A stretch of DNA of 64,000 bases from JAJZGK01 sp035538795 (GCA_035538795.1 DATLJS010000053.1:1-64000), one strand, 5' to 3'. Counted from the stretch's first letter, positions 25,002 through 34,799 are shown. Numbers and translations are program-made. The notes: a model not told the origin generated them from the letters alone.

Positions 25002-26690
25002 ATGGCGGACTCCGTTCCATCAGGTTCTTCCGGAAAATCCTCGCTGCAGGATCAACGCGACCGCTTTGTCGCCTTTGCCTTTGCCGGCGCCGACCTGTTG
25101 CTGGAAATCGACGAGGACGGCGTGGTCACCTATGCCGCCGGCATGACCGAATTGCTGCTGGGCCGCCCTTCCCGCGAGCTGACGGGACAGTTGTGGACCG
25201 AACTGGTGCGCCCGGTCGACCGCTTCACCATGGCCGAAGCCCTGCGTCGCATCGCCCGCGGCGGGCGCTTCGACAGCCTGAAGATCACCCTGGCCCCGCC
25301 GGCCGAAGGGCAGCCGGGCCACGACATGGTGATGTCCGGCCTGTGCGCCGACAACGATTTCGGCATCTGTCATCTGTCCCTGCGCAAGCTGGGCGGCGCC
25401 GCGCTGGCCGCCACCGCCACCGCTCCCCAGCCCGGAGAACGCATCGATACCGAAGATTTCGTCGCCATGGTGCAACAGCGCCTGCGCAGCAGCGAACATA
25501 CCGGCGACGACTATTCCCTGACCCTGGTCGACGTTCCCCGCGCCACCGGCATGACCGCCGACGAGGCGAAAAACTTCTTCGCCACCGTCGAAGGCTATCT
25601 GCGTGCCATGTCGGTCGGCGGCACCTCGGTCGGCCGCCTGCGCGAGGATAAGTTTGGCGTCCTGAGCGAGAAAGCCCTGGACGGCGAGGAAACCCGCGAA
25701 CGCATCACCCACATCGCTCAGGAAATCGACCCCGACGGCGCACCGCCGAGGATTCACACCGCCACCCTGGGCATGAAGCACGACGACCTGTCGCAGGCCG
25801 ACCTGACCAAGGCGCTGGTCTACACCATCAACAAATTCGTCGCCGAAGGCGGCGAGATGGTTTCCATCACCAGCCTGTCCGAGGGATACCGCGCGGCGCT
25901 GGACGACACCCTGACCCGCGTCGCCCATTTCCGCAGCGTCATCCACAGCGACAAGCTGATGTTCGCCTATCAACCGATCATCGAAATCGAACGCTGGCGG
26001 ATTCACCACTACGAAGCCTTGGCCCGCGTGCGCCAGAACGGCCAGATCTTCCTGCCCTCTTCGTTCGTCACCTTCGCCGAGGATGTCGGCGTGGTGAACG
26101 AACTGGACATGATCGTCTGCCGCCGCGCCCTGGAAACCCTGCGCACCGACACCTGCATTCAGCCGGGCGGCCATCTGGCCATCAATCTGTCGGGGCGCTC
26201 CATCAGCAACTCGGCCTTCGTCCAGCGCCTGCTGAAGCTGCTGACGGACAACAGCGACCTGATGCCCAGGCTGCTGTTCGAAATTACCGAATCCGCCGAG
26301 ATGCACAATCTGGACGAGGCCAATTGGGTGGTCCAGCGCCTGCGCAAGCTGGGCTGCCGACTGTGCCTGGACGATTTCGGCGCCGGCGCCGCATCGTTTC
26401 CCTACCTCAGGGCTTTGGAAGTGGATTTCGTCAAGATCGACGGCAGCTACATCATGGATGCCTTCGACACCCATTACGGCTTGCCCTTCCTGCGGGCCAT
26501 GGCCCAATTGTGCAACGACCTGAAGATCGCCACCATCGGCGAAATGGTCGAAGACGCCAAGACCGTCAAGCTGCTGCGCAACGTCGGCATCGACATGGCC
26601 CAGGGATATTATTTCTGCCGCCCCGACGAAGACGTTTCCAACTACCGCATGCCGCCCAAGCCCGGCGGCCGCAAGGCGACAACGGCCTAG
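25002..26690 (+). CDS. PAS - degenerate GGDEF - EAL protein, probable c-di-GMP phosphodiesterase
   Basis: The 562 residues comprise an N-terminal PAS-like domain (about 20-125, LLEIDEDGVVTYAAGMTELL), a central region with GGDEF-like fold but no active motif (GRLREDKFGVLS in its place), and an EAL domain from about 305. The EAL signature is HYEALARVR; catalytic residues are visible in INLSGRS, FEITESAEMH, CLDDFGAGAASF and VKIDGSYI, so hydrolysis of c-di-GMP is plausible. It is soluble, with no membrane segment. It is divergent from a diguanylate cyclase and convergent with the Tad operon. The ribosome site is weak. Confidence 0.87.
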   Translation: MADSVPSGSSGKSSLQDQRDRFVAFAFAGADLLLEIDEDGVVTYAAGMTELLLGRPSRELTGQLWTELVRPVDRFTMAEALRRIARGGRFDSLKITLAPPAEGQPGHDMVMSGLCADNDFGICHLSLRKLGGAALAATATAPQPGERIDTEDFVAMVQQRLRSSEHTGDDYSLTLVDVPRATGMTADEAKNFFATVEGYLRAMSVGGTSVGRLREDKFGVLSEKALDGEETRERITHIAQEIDPDGAPPRIHTATLGMKHDDLSQADLTKALVYTINKFVAEGGEMVSITSLSEGYRAALDDTLTRVAHFRSVIHSDKLMFAYQPIIEIERWRIHHYEALARVRQNGQIFLPSSFVTFAEDVGVVNELDMIVCRRALETLRTDTCIQPGGHLAINLSGRSISNSAFVQRLLKLLTDNSDLMPRLLFEITESAEMHNLDEANWVVQRLRKLGCRLCLDDFGAGAASFPYLRALEVDFVKIDGSYIMDAFDTHYGLPFLRAMAQLCNDLKIATIGEMVEDAKTVKLLRNVGIDMAQGYYFCRPDEDVSNYRMPPKPGGRKATTA

Positions 26691-26694
26691 GCGC

Positions 26695-27654
26695 TTATTT
26701 CCCCATGATCTCGGCCACGCGGATGCCCGCCGGGCCGATGATCACCATGAACAGCACCGGCAGGAAAAAGACGATCATCGGCACCGTCAGCTTCGCCGGC
26801 AGCGCCGCCGCCTTCTTTTCAGCCGCCGACATGCGGGCTTCGCGGTTTTCGTGGGACAGCACCCGCAGGGCCACCGAGACCGGCGTGCCGTACCGCTCCG
26901 ACTGGGCCAGGGCCGTGCACAGCGACTTGATGGCCGGCAGGCCGGTGCGGTCGCTGAAATTCTCGTAAGCCGCCTTCCGCTCCGACAAAAAGGCCAACTC
27001 GGCCGAGGTCAGGGCGATCTCCTCGGCCAGGACCGGTGCGGTCGCCGACATCTCCTCCACCACCCTTTGAAAGGCGCCCTCGATGGAAAGCCCGGCCTCG
27101 ACGCAGATGACCATCAGGTCCAGGGCGTCGGGAAAAGAGCGCGACAGAGCCTTTTGGCGTTTCTGGATGGTGTTGGTCAAAAGGATGTTGGGCAGCATCG
27201 TTCCGAACAGGCCGCAGGCCAGCGCGGCGAGCAGGCGCAACTGCAAAGGCCAGGCCGCGAAAATCGGGTTGGCCGACAGATAAAGCATGCCCAGGCCGAC
27301 CATCACCAGCGGCAGGGCCACGCGGGCGAAGACGAACGCCACCGCCGCCGAAGGCCGACGCCAGCCGGCCTGCGCCAGCTTGGCCTTCATCTCTTTGTTT
27401 TCCAGCAGATTCTGCATCCGCAGGCGGTCCAGCATGGACTTCATCAGCCCCACGTGGCGCTGCAACTGGAACCGCGATCCCTTGCCCTGCAAAGCCTCCC
27501 TCTGGCGTGCCGACAGTTCGCGGCGGCGTTCGGCCACCATCTTCAGGCGCTCGTTCAGTTGGTCGCGCTGCAGAAGCTGCAAGCCCACCGCCAGCACCGA
27601 GACGAACGCCCCAAGCGCCGAAAGCATGACGATCATGGTGGTCAGGTTGGGCAT
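26695..27654 (-). CDS. tadC: Tad pilus inner-membrane platform protein TadC
   Basis: The 319-residue product carries a type II secretion F domain (about 165-300, DALDLMVICVEAGLSIEGAF) with hydrophobic segments at the N-terminus, near 100-150 and at the C-terminus. With TadB it forms the inner-membrane platform on which the CpaF ATPase acts. I use the ATG two bases after the tadB stop; a TTG two codons earlier overlaps it. It is the last gene of the visible Tad operon; the next gene is on the opposite strand, only 4 bp away, so no tadD or tadE/F/G pseudopilin genes follow here. Confidence 0.88.
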   Translation of the reverse strand: MPNLTTMIVMLSALGAFVSVLAVGLQLLQRDQLNERLKMVAERRRELSARQREALQGKGSRFQLQRHVGLMKSMLDRLRMQNLLENKEMKAKLAQAGWRRPSAAVAFVFARVALPLVMVGLGMLYLSANPIFAAWPLQLRLLAALACGLFGTMLPNILLTNTIQKRQKALSRSFPDALDLMVICVEAGLSIEGAFQRVVEEMSATAPVLAEEIALTSAELAFLSERKAAYENFSDRTGLPAIKSLCTALAQSERYGTPVSVALRVLSHENREARMSAAEKKAAALPAKLTVPMIVFFLPVLFMVIIGPAGIRVAEIMGK

Positions 27655-27656
27655 GA

Positions 27657-28631
27657 TCAAAGCTCGAAGTTAATCATCTGGCGCATCACCAGAATGCCGG
27701 TTCCCATGATGCAGCCGCCGATGAACAGGATCAGGTTGCCGATGGCCGTGGTGAAAAGAATACCGATGTAGTGGGGCGCCACCACCCCCAGGATCGCCGC
27801 CACCAAGATCGGCAGCGAGCCGATGATCCCGGCCGACGCCTTGGCCTCGCTGGACATGGCCTGCACCTTGTCGCGCATGCGCTTGCGGCTGCGCAGAACG
27901 TCGGACAGCTTGGCCAGGGTCTCGGCCAGATTGCCGCCGGTGGTCTGCTGAATGGCCAGCACGATGCCGAAGAAACGCAATTCGGCGGTGGGCACCCGCT
28001 CGGCGGCGCGGGCCATCACCTCGTCGATGGTCAGGCCCAGTTTCTGGCCTTCGACGATCAGCCGGAATTCGGTGCGGATCGGCTCGGGCGCCTCGCTGGC
28101 GATCATCACGAAACATTCGCCCACCGGCAAACCGGAACGGATGCCGCGGACGATGACGTCGATGGAATCGGCGAAATGGGCGGTGAAGGCTTTCAGGCGG
28201 CGCTTGATGATGATCCGCAGCCACAGCCGCGGCAACCCCAAGCCGCCGATGACGGCCGAGGTCAGGACCATCACCGGCGGCATATGGCCGAGCAAAACCA
28301 GCAGGGCGCAAAGAACCGCCGAAGCCAGGCTGCCCAGCACATAGCCGCGGACACTGACGTTCATGCCGGTCTGGGACAATTCCGCCCGCAGCCGCCAGCC
28401 GCGTTTGCGCGCCCGGGAATCTTCGAGCGCCTTCAGCTTGCCCTGCAAGACCTTGCGCCGGGAACCGCCCACCGCCGCCTTGTCCTTACGCGACGAAGCC
28501 GGTCCGGCCACCAGTTGGATGCGCCGCGTCAGCTTGGCCCTGGGGCTGAACGACAGGGCGTAGATGGCGACGCCGATCCCCGTCAGCAGCACCGTCATCA
28601 CCAATAAAATCAGCAGAACCAGGGCGGGCAT
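27657..28631 (-). CDS. tadB: Tad pilus inner-membrane platform protein TadB
   Basis: A 324-residue type II secretion F-domain protein. An N-terminal membrane segment (LVLLILLVMTVLLTGIGVAI) is followed by a basic stretch, two central membrane segments around 95-135, and the F domain (DSIDVIVRGIRSGLPVGECF) with a C-terminal membrane segment. It is paired with TadC. The start is 3 bp after cpaF with a strong GGAGG site, indicating co-transcription. Confidence 0.9.
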   Translation of the reverse strand: MPALVLLILLVMTVLLTGIGVAIYALSFSPRAKLTRRIQLVAGPASSRKDKAAVGGSRRKVLQGKLKALEDSRARKRGWRLRAELSQTGMNVSVRGYVLGSLASAVLCALLVLLGHMPPVMVLTSAVIGGLGLPRLWLRIIIKRRLKAFTAHFADSIDVIVRGIRSGLPVGECFVMIASEAPEPIRTEFRLIVEGQKLGLTIDEVMARAAERVPTAELRFFGIVLAIQQTTGGNLAETLAKLSDVLRSRKRMRDKVQAMSSEAKASAGIIGSLPILVAAILGVVAPHYIGILFTTAIGNLILFIGGCIMGTGILVMRQMINFEL

Positions 28632-28634
28632 TCC

Positions 28635-30032
28635 CTATTCCTCCAGCGCCTGGGCCAGTTCCCGCTCCAATCCGAAATAGCGGGCGCGGTCCCAGAATTT
28701 GGGCCGCAAGCCGGTGGCCTTGTGATGACCGATTATACGCCCCTGGGAATCCTCGCCAGTGATCTCGAACACATAGAGATCCTGCAAGGTCACGACGTCG
28801 CCTTCGGTGCCGACCACTTCGGTGATGTGGGTGATCTTGCGCGAACCGTCGCGCAGGCGGGCCGCCTGGACGATCACCTGTACGGCTCCGGCGATCTGTT
28901 CGCGCACCGCCTTGGTCGGCAGGCTGTAGCCGCCCATGGCGATCATGTTTTCGACGCGGCTGATGCATTCGCGGGGGTTGTTGGCGTGTATCGTGCCCAT
29001 GGAGCCGTCATGGCCGGTGTTCATGGCCTGAAGCAGATCGAAGGCCTCGGCGCCGCGCACCTCGCCGACGATGATGCGTTCGGGGCGCATGCGCAGGCAG
29101 TTCTTCACCAGATCGCGCATGGTCACGGCCCCGACCCCTTCCAAATTCGGCGGACGGGTTTCCAGACGCACCACATGGGGCTGCTGCAATTGCAGTTCAG
29201 CGGCGTCTTCGCAGGTGACGATGCGCTCGCCCGGATCGATATAGCGGGTCAGGCAGTTCAGCAAGGTGGTCTTGCCCGAGCCGGTGCCCCCGGACACAAT
29301 GACGTTGATGCGGCTGGCGCCGATGATTTGCAGCAATTGAGCGCCCTTGGGCGGAATGGTGCCGAAGCTGACCAGCTTGTCCAGGGTCAGCTTGTCGCGT
29401 TTGAATTTGCGGATGGTCAGGCTGGGGCCGTCGATGGCCAGGGGCGGCACGATGACGTTGACGCGGGAACCGTCGGCCAGACGGGCATCGCAGATGGGGC
29501 TGGATTCATCGACCCGCCGCCCCACCGCCGACACGATGCGCTGGCAGATGTTCATCAGCTGGGCGTTGTCGCGAAAGCGCACGTCGGTGCGTTCGATGCG
29601 GCCGTTGGTTTCGATGTACACGCAGTCGGCGCCGTTGACCATGATGTCGGCGATGTCGTCACGGGCCAGCAGGGGCTCCAGCGGTCCCAGCCCCAGCACG
29701 TCGTTGCAGATGTCGGTGATGACCGTCTGCTGCTCGGCCGCCGACAGCACCATCGCCCGCATGGACATGATCTCGGCGACGATATCGGAAATTTCCGCCT
29801 TCACCGCCGCCGGCTCCATGCGCCCCAGTTCGGTCAGGTCGACGGAATCGATCAGATCGTTGAACACCGCCACCTTGACCGCCTGAAGGCGTTGATCGAC
29901 GTCGGCGGATTTGACGTCCGGCGCAAGCGGCGCCATCGGCGGTGGCGATTGCGGCTTCGCCGCCGCCTTGACCGCCGCCGGGGTGGACAGCATCGGAGTT
30001 TCGTCCGGGGCCTGGATGCGTTTACCGAACAT
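28635..30032 (-). CDS. cpaF: Tad pilus assembly ATPase CpaF/TadA
   Basis: This 465-residue secretion ATPase of the VirB11/PulE superfamily drives Flp pilus polymerisation. Walker A is SGGTGSGKTTLLN, followed by the acidic Asp box (ERIVTCEDAAEL), Walker B-like RPERIIVGEVRGAEAF and the His box GHDGSMGTIHANN. The N-terminal 60 residues are Ala/Pro-rich linker, as in other CpaF proteins. The ATG lies inside the last codons of cpaE (11 bp overlap) with GGAGG upstream. The catalytic motifs are complete. Confidence 0.95.
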   Translation of the reverse strand: MFGKRIQAPDETPMLSTPAAVKAAAKPQSPPPMAPLAPDVKSADVDQRLQAVKVAVFNDLIDSVDLTELGRMEPAAVKAEISDIVAEIMSMRAMVLSAAEQQTVITDICNDVLGLGPLEPLLARDDIADIMVNGADCVYIETNGRIERTDVRFRDNAQLMNICQRIVSAVGRRVDESSPICDARLADGSRVNVIVPPLAIDGPSLTIRKFKRDKLTLDKLVSFGTIPPKGAQLLQIIGASRINVIVSGGTGSGKTTLLNCLTRYIDPGERIVTCEDAAELQLQQPHVVRLETRPPNLEGVGAVTMRDLVKNCLRMRPERIIVGEVRGAEAFDLLQAMNTGHDGSMGTIHANNPRECISRVENMIAMGGYSLPTKAVREQIAGAVQVIVQAARLRDGSRKITHITEVVGTEGDVVTLQDLYVFEITGEDSQGRIIGHHKATGLRPKFWDRARYFGLERELAQALEE

Positions 30033-31218
30033 GGACGGCCTCCTTCAACCGGCGCGCCAGAGCGGACAGACCGCCCTCGGCGGCTTTGGGCGCGGCGCGG
30101 CCCGACAAACTCAAAGAGAATTGGCGAAAGGCCTCGACGGCCCTGTTGCTCTTGGATTTTTCCGCCAGCATCTGGCCGCTGTTGGCAGCCTCGACGAAAA
30201 CCGCGTCCTGGACCAGGGTCAGGGCCGTCGGCTGCTTCAGGGTTTCGGCGAAATCCTTGGAGGTCAGCTGATTGCGCTTGGCGGCGTCGATCTTGTTCAG
30301 CACCAGCCGGATCGGGCGGCCCTGCCGCCGGGGCGTCAGCAGCTCCAGCAAAGCCTTGGCGTCGCGCAGGGACGCCAGATCGGGAGCGGCGGTCAGCACC
30401 AGTTCGTCGGCGCTGTCCAGGGCATGCGCGATCCAGGGCGACCACAGATGCGGCAGATCGACCACCAGCACGGCGGCCATGCGGCGGGCCAGATCGAACA
30501 GATGCTCGACCGCCTCGACCTCGATGGGCGGCAGATCCCGCAACTCGGCGGCGGCGGGCAACAGGCGCAACCGGTCGTCCTGCTTGACCAGGATACGGTC
30601 CAAAAGCTGGGTGTCGATGCGTTCGGGCTCGCCCAGCATCTCGCCCACCGTCTGGCGGGGATCGGCGTTGAAAGCCAGGCTGGAAGTGCCGAAAGCCAGA
30701 TCCATATCCAGATAGATCACCTCGTCCCCGGCCTTGGCCAGGTTCCAGGCGGCGTTTTGAGCCAACGTGCTGCTGCCGACGCCGCCGCGCGCGCCGTAAA
30801 AGGCCACCATCCGCCCCTTGGGCGCGGCCGCCGGATCGGCGAACAGAGCCTGGACCGCACGGATCACCTGTTCGGCCGACAGCGGCGTCACCAGATAGTC
30901 GCTGACGCCGTCCGCCAACAGGCGGCGATAGACCGAAATGTCGTTGACCGCTCCGGCCACCATGACGCGGGTGCCGGCGACGCAGACTTCGGCCAGCTGC
31001 GCCAGACGCTGCTGCAACAGGGCGGCGTCGCCCGGTTCCTCGACCAACACCAGTTGCGGCGTGGCCTGGGCATGGTAATGCGTCACCGCCGCCGCCAGCC
31101 CGCCGTCGTACAGGCCGATCTGGCATTTGGCGAACAAGGGGTCGGCGGCCAGCGCTTCGACGGCGGCGCGGAAAGCCGGCGTGGCGGCGAAAGCGTCCAA
31201 GGTCAGGCGATACAGCAT
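30022..31218 (-). CDS. cpaE: Tad pilus localisation protein CpaE/TadZ (ParA/MinD-like)
   Basis: The 398-residue protein has an atypical receiver-like N-domain (about 1-125) and a MinD/ParA-type domain (about 135-360). The P-loop reads GARGGVGSSTLAQ, so the deviant Walker A lysine (KGG) is Arg and the second conserved Lys of GKT is replaced by Ser. In TadZ proteins such substitutions are known and ATP hydrolysis is thought weak or absent. It places the Tad machinery at the pole. The acidic segment YLDMDLAFGTSSLAFN, typical of CpaE, is present. It overlaps cpaF and follows cpaD by 9 bp. Confidence 0.92.
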   Translation of the reverse strand: MLYRLTLDAFAATPAFRAAVEALAADPLFAKCQIGLYDGGLAAAVTHYHAQATPQLVLVEEPGDAALLQQRLAQLAEVCVAGTRVMVAGAVNDISVYRRLLADGVSDYLVTPLSAEQVIRAVQALFADPAAAPKGRMVAFYGARGGVGSSTLAQNAAWNLAKAGDEVIYLDMDLAFGTSSLAFNADPRQTVGEMLGEPERIDTQLLDRILVKQDDRLRLLPAAAELRDLPPIEVEAVEHLFDLARRMAAVLVVDLPHLWSPWIAHALDSADELVLTAAPDLASLRDAKALLELLTPRRQGRPIRLVLNKIDAAKRNQLTSKDFAETLKQPTALTLVQDAVFVEAANSGQMLAEKSKSNRAVEAFRQFSLSLSGRAAPKAAEGGLSALARRLKEAVHVR

Positions 31219-31227
31219 GGCCGCCCC

Positions 31228-31869
31228 CTATTGTCCCGAGGACTGGCGGGTGTTGACGTCGATCTGCATGCGGGCCGTCGACGTGTCTTCGCCCTTGACG
31301 TACTTGCCGACCACCGCGTCGGCCCGTTCGCCCGAAAAACCACCCTGTTCGTCCCGCTGCTGCAACAGATCGCGGGGATCGGCGACCATGGCGCCGATGT
31401 TGCGCTGCATGTTGCAGCCGTAATTGGCGGAAGGCCCGTTGGGCGGGCCGTCCCGCCAGTCGTAGCAATCGGGCAGCGCCGCCGTCATGCCCTCGAAGCG
31501 CAAGGCGGCATGGCCGGGCGGCAAGGCGGCATCGCCCACCACCAGCCGGGCCTGCATCTCGGCGGTGCGCAGACCGTCGGCGTGCAGGGCTTCGACGATG
31601 GATTGCAGGGCGGCGCGGGAGCGGGCGTCCTGGGCCGAGGCGGCCCCCATGGAGATTTGCACCACTCCGTGGCCACGCGCCACGAAATCGGCGGCGAAAG
31701 CGTCCAGTTTGACCCGATCGATGCCGCTGTCCAGGGCCAGTTCGGCGCTGGTGGGGCGCACCACCAGCGGATGGTTGGTCCGATAGTCGTATTCCGAAGC
31801 CCGCTGAACCGAGTCGGCGCAGCCCGCCAGAAGCAGGACCGCCGCGCAGAGGGAAAGGGCGTTGCGCAT
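31228..31869 (-). CDS. cpaD: Tad pilus lipoprotein CpaD
   Basis: A 213-residue lipoprotein with a signal peptide ending in the lipobox LLAGC (Cys17), the CpaD-like opening after it (EYDYRTNHPLVVRPTSAELAL-type segment near 25-45) and the family segment NYGCNMQRNIGAMVADPRDLL. In the Tad system CpaD is an outer-membrane-associated partner of the secretin. The gene lies between cpaC and cpaE and has a clear AAGGAG ribosome site. Confidence 0.88.
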   Translation of the reverse strand: MRNALSLCAAVLLLAGCADSVQRASEYDYRTNHPLVVRPTSAELALDSGIDRVKLDAFAADFVARGHGVVQISMGAASAQDARSRAALQSIVEALHADGLRTAEMQARLVVGDAALPPGHAALRFEGMTAALPDCYDWRDGPPNGPSANYGCNMQRNIGAMVADPRDLLQQRDEQGGFSGERADAVVGKYVKGEDTSTARMQIDVNTRQSSGQ

Positions 31870-31880
31870 GATCGTGCTCC

Positions 31881-33365
31881 TTATTCGACGATGTAGCCGA
31901 CCGGCCCTTGCAGGGCCTGGGGCGGCAGGGCGTTGGCCTTTTTGCCCACATATTCCTCCTGAAGGCGCATCAGGAAATAGCGCTTCAGGTCGGACGACGG
32001 GATGAAGCCGTCAGTGGGCAGGCTCAGAGCCTTGGCGTTGACCGGCTCGACCAGATAGGGCGTCACCGTGACCATCAGTTCGCTTTCGCTGTTGTTGAAG
32101 GCGGTGCTGCCGAACAATGAGCCGATGATGGGCAGATCCTTCATGCCGGGGATCGAATTCAGGGTGGAATCGCCGCTGTTGGTCAGAAGGCCGGCGATCA
32201 TCAGACTGCCGCCGCTGGGCATTTCCACCACCGTTTCGGCCCGGCGCACCAGAAAGGCGGGAACCGAGATGGAGGTGCCGACGGCCACCTTGTGGTTTTC
32301 GTCCAGGCTGCTGACCTCGCTCTGAACCTTCAGACTGATGCGGCCGTTGCCCAGGATCACCGGGCTGAACACCAGCCCGACGCCATAAGGCTTGAACTCC
32401 ACCGACACCGCGCCGTTGGTCTGCGAGACGGGAATCGGCACCTCGCCGCCGGCCAGCAGTTTGGCGGTTTCACCCGACAAGGCCGACAGATTCGGCTCGG
32501 CCAGGGTCCGCAGCAGTCCATGCTCCTCCAAGGCCGCGAAGTTGACCGTCAGGCCGGCGGGCTGGAACAGAATGCTGCCCGAAGCGGCGGCGGTGTCGTT
32601 GAAAGCCGTGCTGCCGCCGCCCAGGGTCGTGACCGTGGTGTTCCTGCCAGTGTGGGAATAACTGGTGTTCAGGCCCAGATCCTTGATCACCGTGCGGTTG
32701 ACCTCGGCCACCCGGACTTTCAGCAGGACCTGCTGCGGCCCCACCACCGACAGGCGGTTGATGACGTTGGCGTCGGCGGAAACGAAGCGGCGGGCGGCGG
32801 CCCGGGCCGTCGCCACCGCCTGTTCGCCGCGCACCGTGCCGGACAGGAACAGGGCGTCGCCGACCGGCGAAACCTCGATCTCGTCGTCGGGCAGAAGCTG
32901 CGAGATGGCCGCCCGCGCGCCCTCGGCGTCGGGGCCGACATGCACTTCGGCGCGGCGGATCAATTTGCCGTTCTGGTCCATGAAAAAGACGTTGGTGTCG
33001 CCCATCTGGTGCCCCATCAGGAACACCTGCTTGGCCGAACGCACCATGACGTCGGCGATGGCCGGATTGCCCACCACCACGTCGCGGGCCGCCGACGGCA
33101 GGTCCAGCGGCTGCGTCTTGTTCATGGCGACGTTGATCACCCGTTCCACCGGCACGTCGGCCACCGAGGTGGGAATGCGCACCGAGCGGGGCGCCGCCAT
33201 GGCCGGAGTGACATCCACCGGAATGATCTGGGGAAGCGGAGCCGCGACGGGAGCTGGAGGCTCGGCGGCGGCGGTTTGCAGGTCGGCAGCCCGGACCGAC
33301 CCCGACGCCAGCACGGCTGTCAGGATAACGGCAGGCAGCAGACAGGAGGGAGCGAGCCTAATCAA
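31881..33365 (-). CDS. cpaC: Tad pilus outer-membrane secretin CpaC/RcpA
   Basis: This 494-residue secretin forms the outer-membrane pore for Flp pili. A signal peptide (to about SVRA-AD, residue 27) leads to an N-terminal pilus domain (VVGNPAIADVMVRSAKQVFL), a BON-like segment and a C-terminal secretin domain (about 245-470; VPIPVSQTNG, PSGGSLMIAGLL, GMKDLPIIGSLF). Translation apparently starts at TTG, overlapping the cpaB stop (TTGA); no ATG lies before the signal peptide. It is followed by cpaD after 11 bp. Confidence 0.93.
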   Translation of the reverse strand: MIRLAPSCLLPAVILTAVLASGSVRAADLQTAAAEPPAPVAAPLPQIIPVDVTPAMAAPRSVRIPTSVADVPVERVINVAMNKTQPLDLPSAARDVVVGNPAIADVMVRSAKQVFLMGHQMGDTNVFFMDQNGKLIRRAEVHVGPDAEGARAAISQLLPDDEIEVSPVGDALFLSGTVRGEQAVATARAAARRFVSADANVINRLSVVGPQQVLLKVRVAEVNRTVIKDLGLNTSYSHTGRNTTVTTLGGGSTAFNDTAAASGSILFQPAGLTVNFAALEEHGLLRTLAEPNLSALSGETAKLLAGGEVPIPVSQTNGAVSVEFKPYGVGLVFSPVILGNGRISLKVQSEVSSLDENHKVAVGTSISVPAFLVRRAETVVEMPSGGSLMIAGLLTNSGDSTLNSIPGMKDLPIIGSLFGSTAFNNSESELMVTVTPYLVEPVNAKALSLPTDGFIPSSDLKRYFLMRLQEEYVGKKANALPPQALQGPVGYIVE

Positions 33366-34258
33366 TTTGCGAAACTCTGCGTCAGGGTGGCGCCGGCGCG
33401 GTTGACCTGAACCTGGGCCACCGGGCCGCCGGCATGAAGTCTCTGGCCTGCCGCGGCCTGCAAGGCGCGGCTGACCTCGATATCGGTGGTGTAGCCCGTC
33501 ACCGAGGCCGGAGCCTCATCGCTGTCGGCGCGGGCCATGCTGCGCAGGGACAAGGTGATCTCGCCCAGCTTCTGGGCGGTCAGCAGAACCTCGGCGTCCT
33601 TGGGCGTCAGCTCGAAGGTGACGGTGCGGCTGGTCGAGGTGGAGGCCGGAGCCGACGGATCCGACTTGACCAGCCGGTCATCCACCGCCAGCACCCGCAC
33701 GTCGCTGAGAACGGCCTGGGTGGCCAGACGCTGGAAGTCGCCATGCAAGGTCTGGCCGTCCACTTCCGAAGCCTTGACGTCCTGGTTCAGCAGGATGTCC
33801 ACATGATCGTTGGGCTGCAAAAAGCCGCCGACGCCGCTGGTCTGGGTGACCGGCACCGATACCGCCCGCATGCCGGGTTCAAGCATGGCCGACAGGATGC
33901 CGCCGTCGAGACGGCGGAACACCGCCTGGGCCGACAGGGGCTCGCCGGCCAACAGCGGACGGCGGGCGATGGTGCCGGCGTAATCGGCGATGGGATCGGC
34001 CGCCGAGGACCGCAGCACCAGGCGTTCGTCGATGCCGTCGCGGGGCCAGGGCATATAGCGAAGATCCCCGGATTTCAGCACGGTGCCGGGAGCGATGTCG
34101 GCAGCGGCCACCAGAACATCCTCGGTGGCCGGAGCGACGGGCGCCTGCACCGCCGCCACTTGAGCGGGGCGCTGGTCCACCAGCCGGTTGACCAGCATGG
34201 CGGTCAGCCCGGCGATGGTGATGGCAAGCGCCACCAGAACGATGATGATCGGCCGCAT
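33362..34258 (-). CDS. cpaB: Tad pilus assembly protein CpaB/RcpC (SAF domain)
   Basis: A 298-residue protein with one N-terminal membrane anchor (about 3-25, IIIVLVALAITIAGLTAML) and a SAF domain (about 45-115: VLVAAADIAPGTVLKSGDLRY, ARRPLLAGEPLS), then the RcpC segment GMRAVSVPVTQTSGVGGFLQPNDHVDI-type region near 130-160. It is thought to act at the periplasmic side of the secretin. Its stop overlaps the TTG start of cpaC. Ribosome site AAAGGCG. Confidence 0.9.
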   Translation of the reverse strand: MRPIIIVLVALAITIAGLTAMLVNRLVDQRPAQVAAVQAPVAPATEDVLVAAADIAPGTVLKSGDLRYMPWPRDGIDERLVLRSSAADPIADYAGTIARRPLLAGEPLSAQAVFRRLDGGILSAMLEPGMRAVSVPVTQTSGVGGFLQPNDHVDILLNQDVKASEVDGQTLHGDFQRLATQAVLSDVRVLAVDDRLVKSDPSAPASTSTSRTVTFELTPKDAEVLLTAQKLGEITLSLRSMARADSDEAPASVTGYTTDIEVSRALQAAAGQRLHAGGPVAQVQVNRAGATLTQSFAN

Positions 34259-34304
34259 TGTTTGCGCCTTTTTCCCAGAGAAACTAGGGAGAAGGCTAGG
34301 CGCT

Positions 34305-34799
34305 TCAGGATAGGAAAAAAGTGTCGGCGATCACAGAATGGCGGGAAAGAATCAGGGCGAAGCCGCCCACCGCGATGGCAATGCCGTAAGGTACGCCCCG
34401 ATCGGGCGACAGCACCGCCAAACCCCGCCAGTTCCGGGGCAGAAGCCGCCTTGCCAGAATGATCAGCAACGACAGCAGGCCGCCGCTGAGAACCGTCCAG
34501 ATCAGCAGAACCGGCAGCCCTTCAGGCGGAGCCCATAGGGCGAGAGCAGCTAGCAGCTTGGCGTCCCCGGCCCCCCACAGGCGCAGAAAAAACATCGCCG
34601 CCCCCGCCGCCAGCATCGCCAGGGCAAGGCCCGCCTGCCGGGGCACGGCGGCGAAGCCGCCATCGCCCAGCACCACCGCCGCCAGCCCGGCCAAGGCCAG
34701 AACCGCCGACAGCCGGTTGGGGATGGTGTAGCTGACGAAATCGCTCCAGGCCGCGGCCAGCAGACAGATCGCCAGGACGGCAAGGCAAAACAGGATCAC
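34305..34799 (-). CDS. cpaA: Prepilin peptidase CpaA/TadV
   Basis: A small (164-residue) inner-membrane aspartic protease of the A24 family that matures the Flp prepilin. It is nearly all membrane segments. The two catalytic Asp residues are in AAWSDFVSYTIPN (about residue 20) and the GxGD motif LWGAGDAKLLAAL (about residue 78). Start codon GTG with GGGAGG upstream. It lies between flp and cpaB; together these give the order flp-cpaA-cpaB-cpaC-cpaD-cpaE-cpaF-tadB-tadC. Confidence 0.9.
   Translation of the reverse strand: MILFCLAVLAICLLAAAWSDFVSYTIPNRLSAVLALAGLAAVVLGDGGFAAVPRQAGLALAMLAAGAAMFFLRLWGAGDAKLLAALALWAPPEGLPVLLIWTVLSGGLLSLLIILARRLLPRNWRGLAVLSPDRGVPYGIAIAVGGFALILSRHSVIADTFFLS

Noticed and set aside
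28722..30587. 621-codon plus-strand frame opposite cpaF and cpaE
   Set aside because: Antisense shadow; composition is His/Gln/Arg-rich and the minus strand has complete CpaF motifs.
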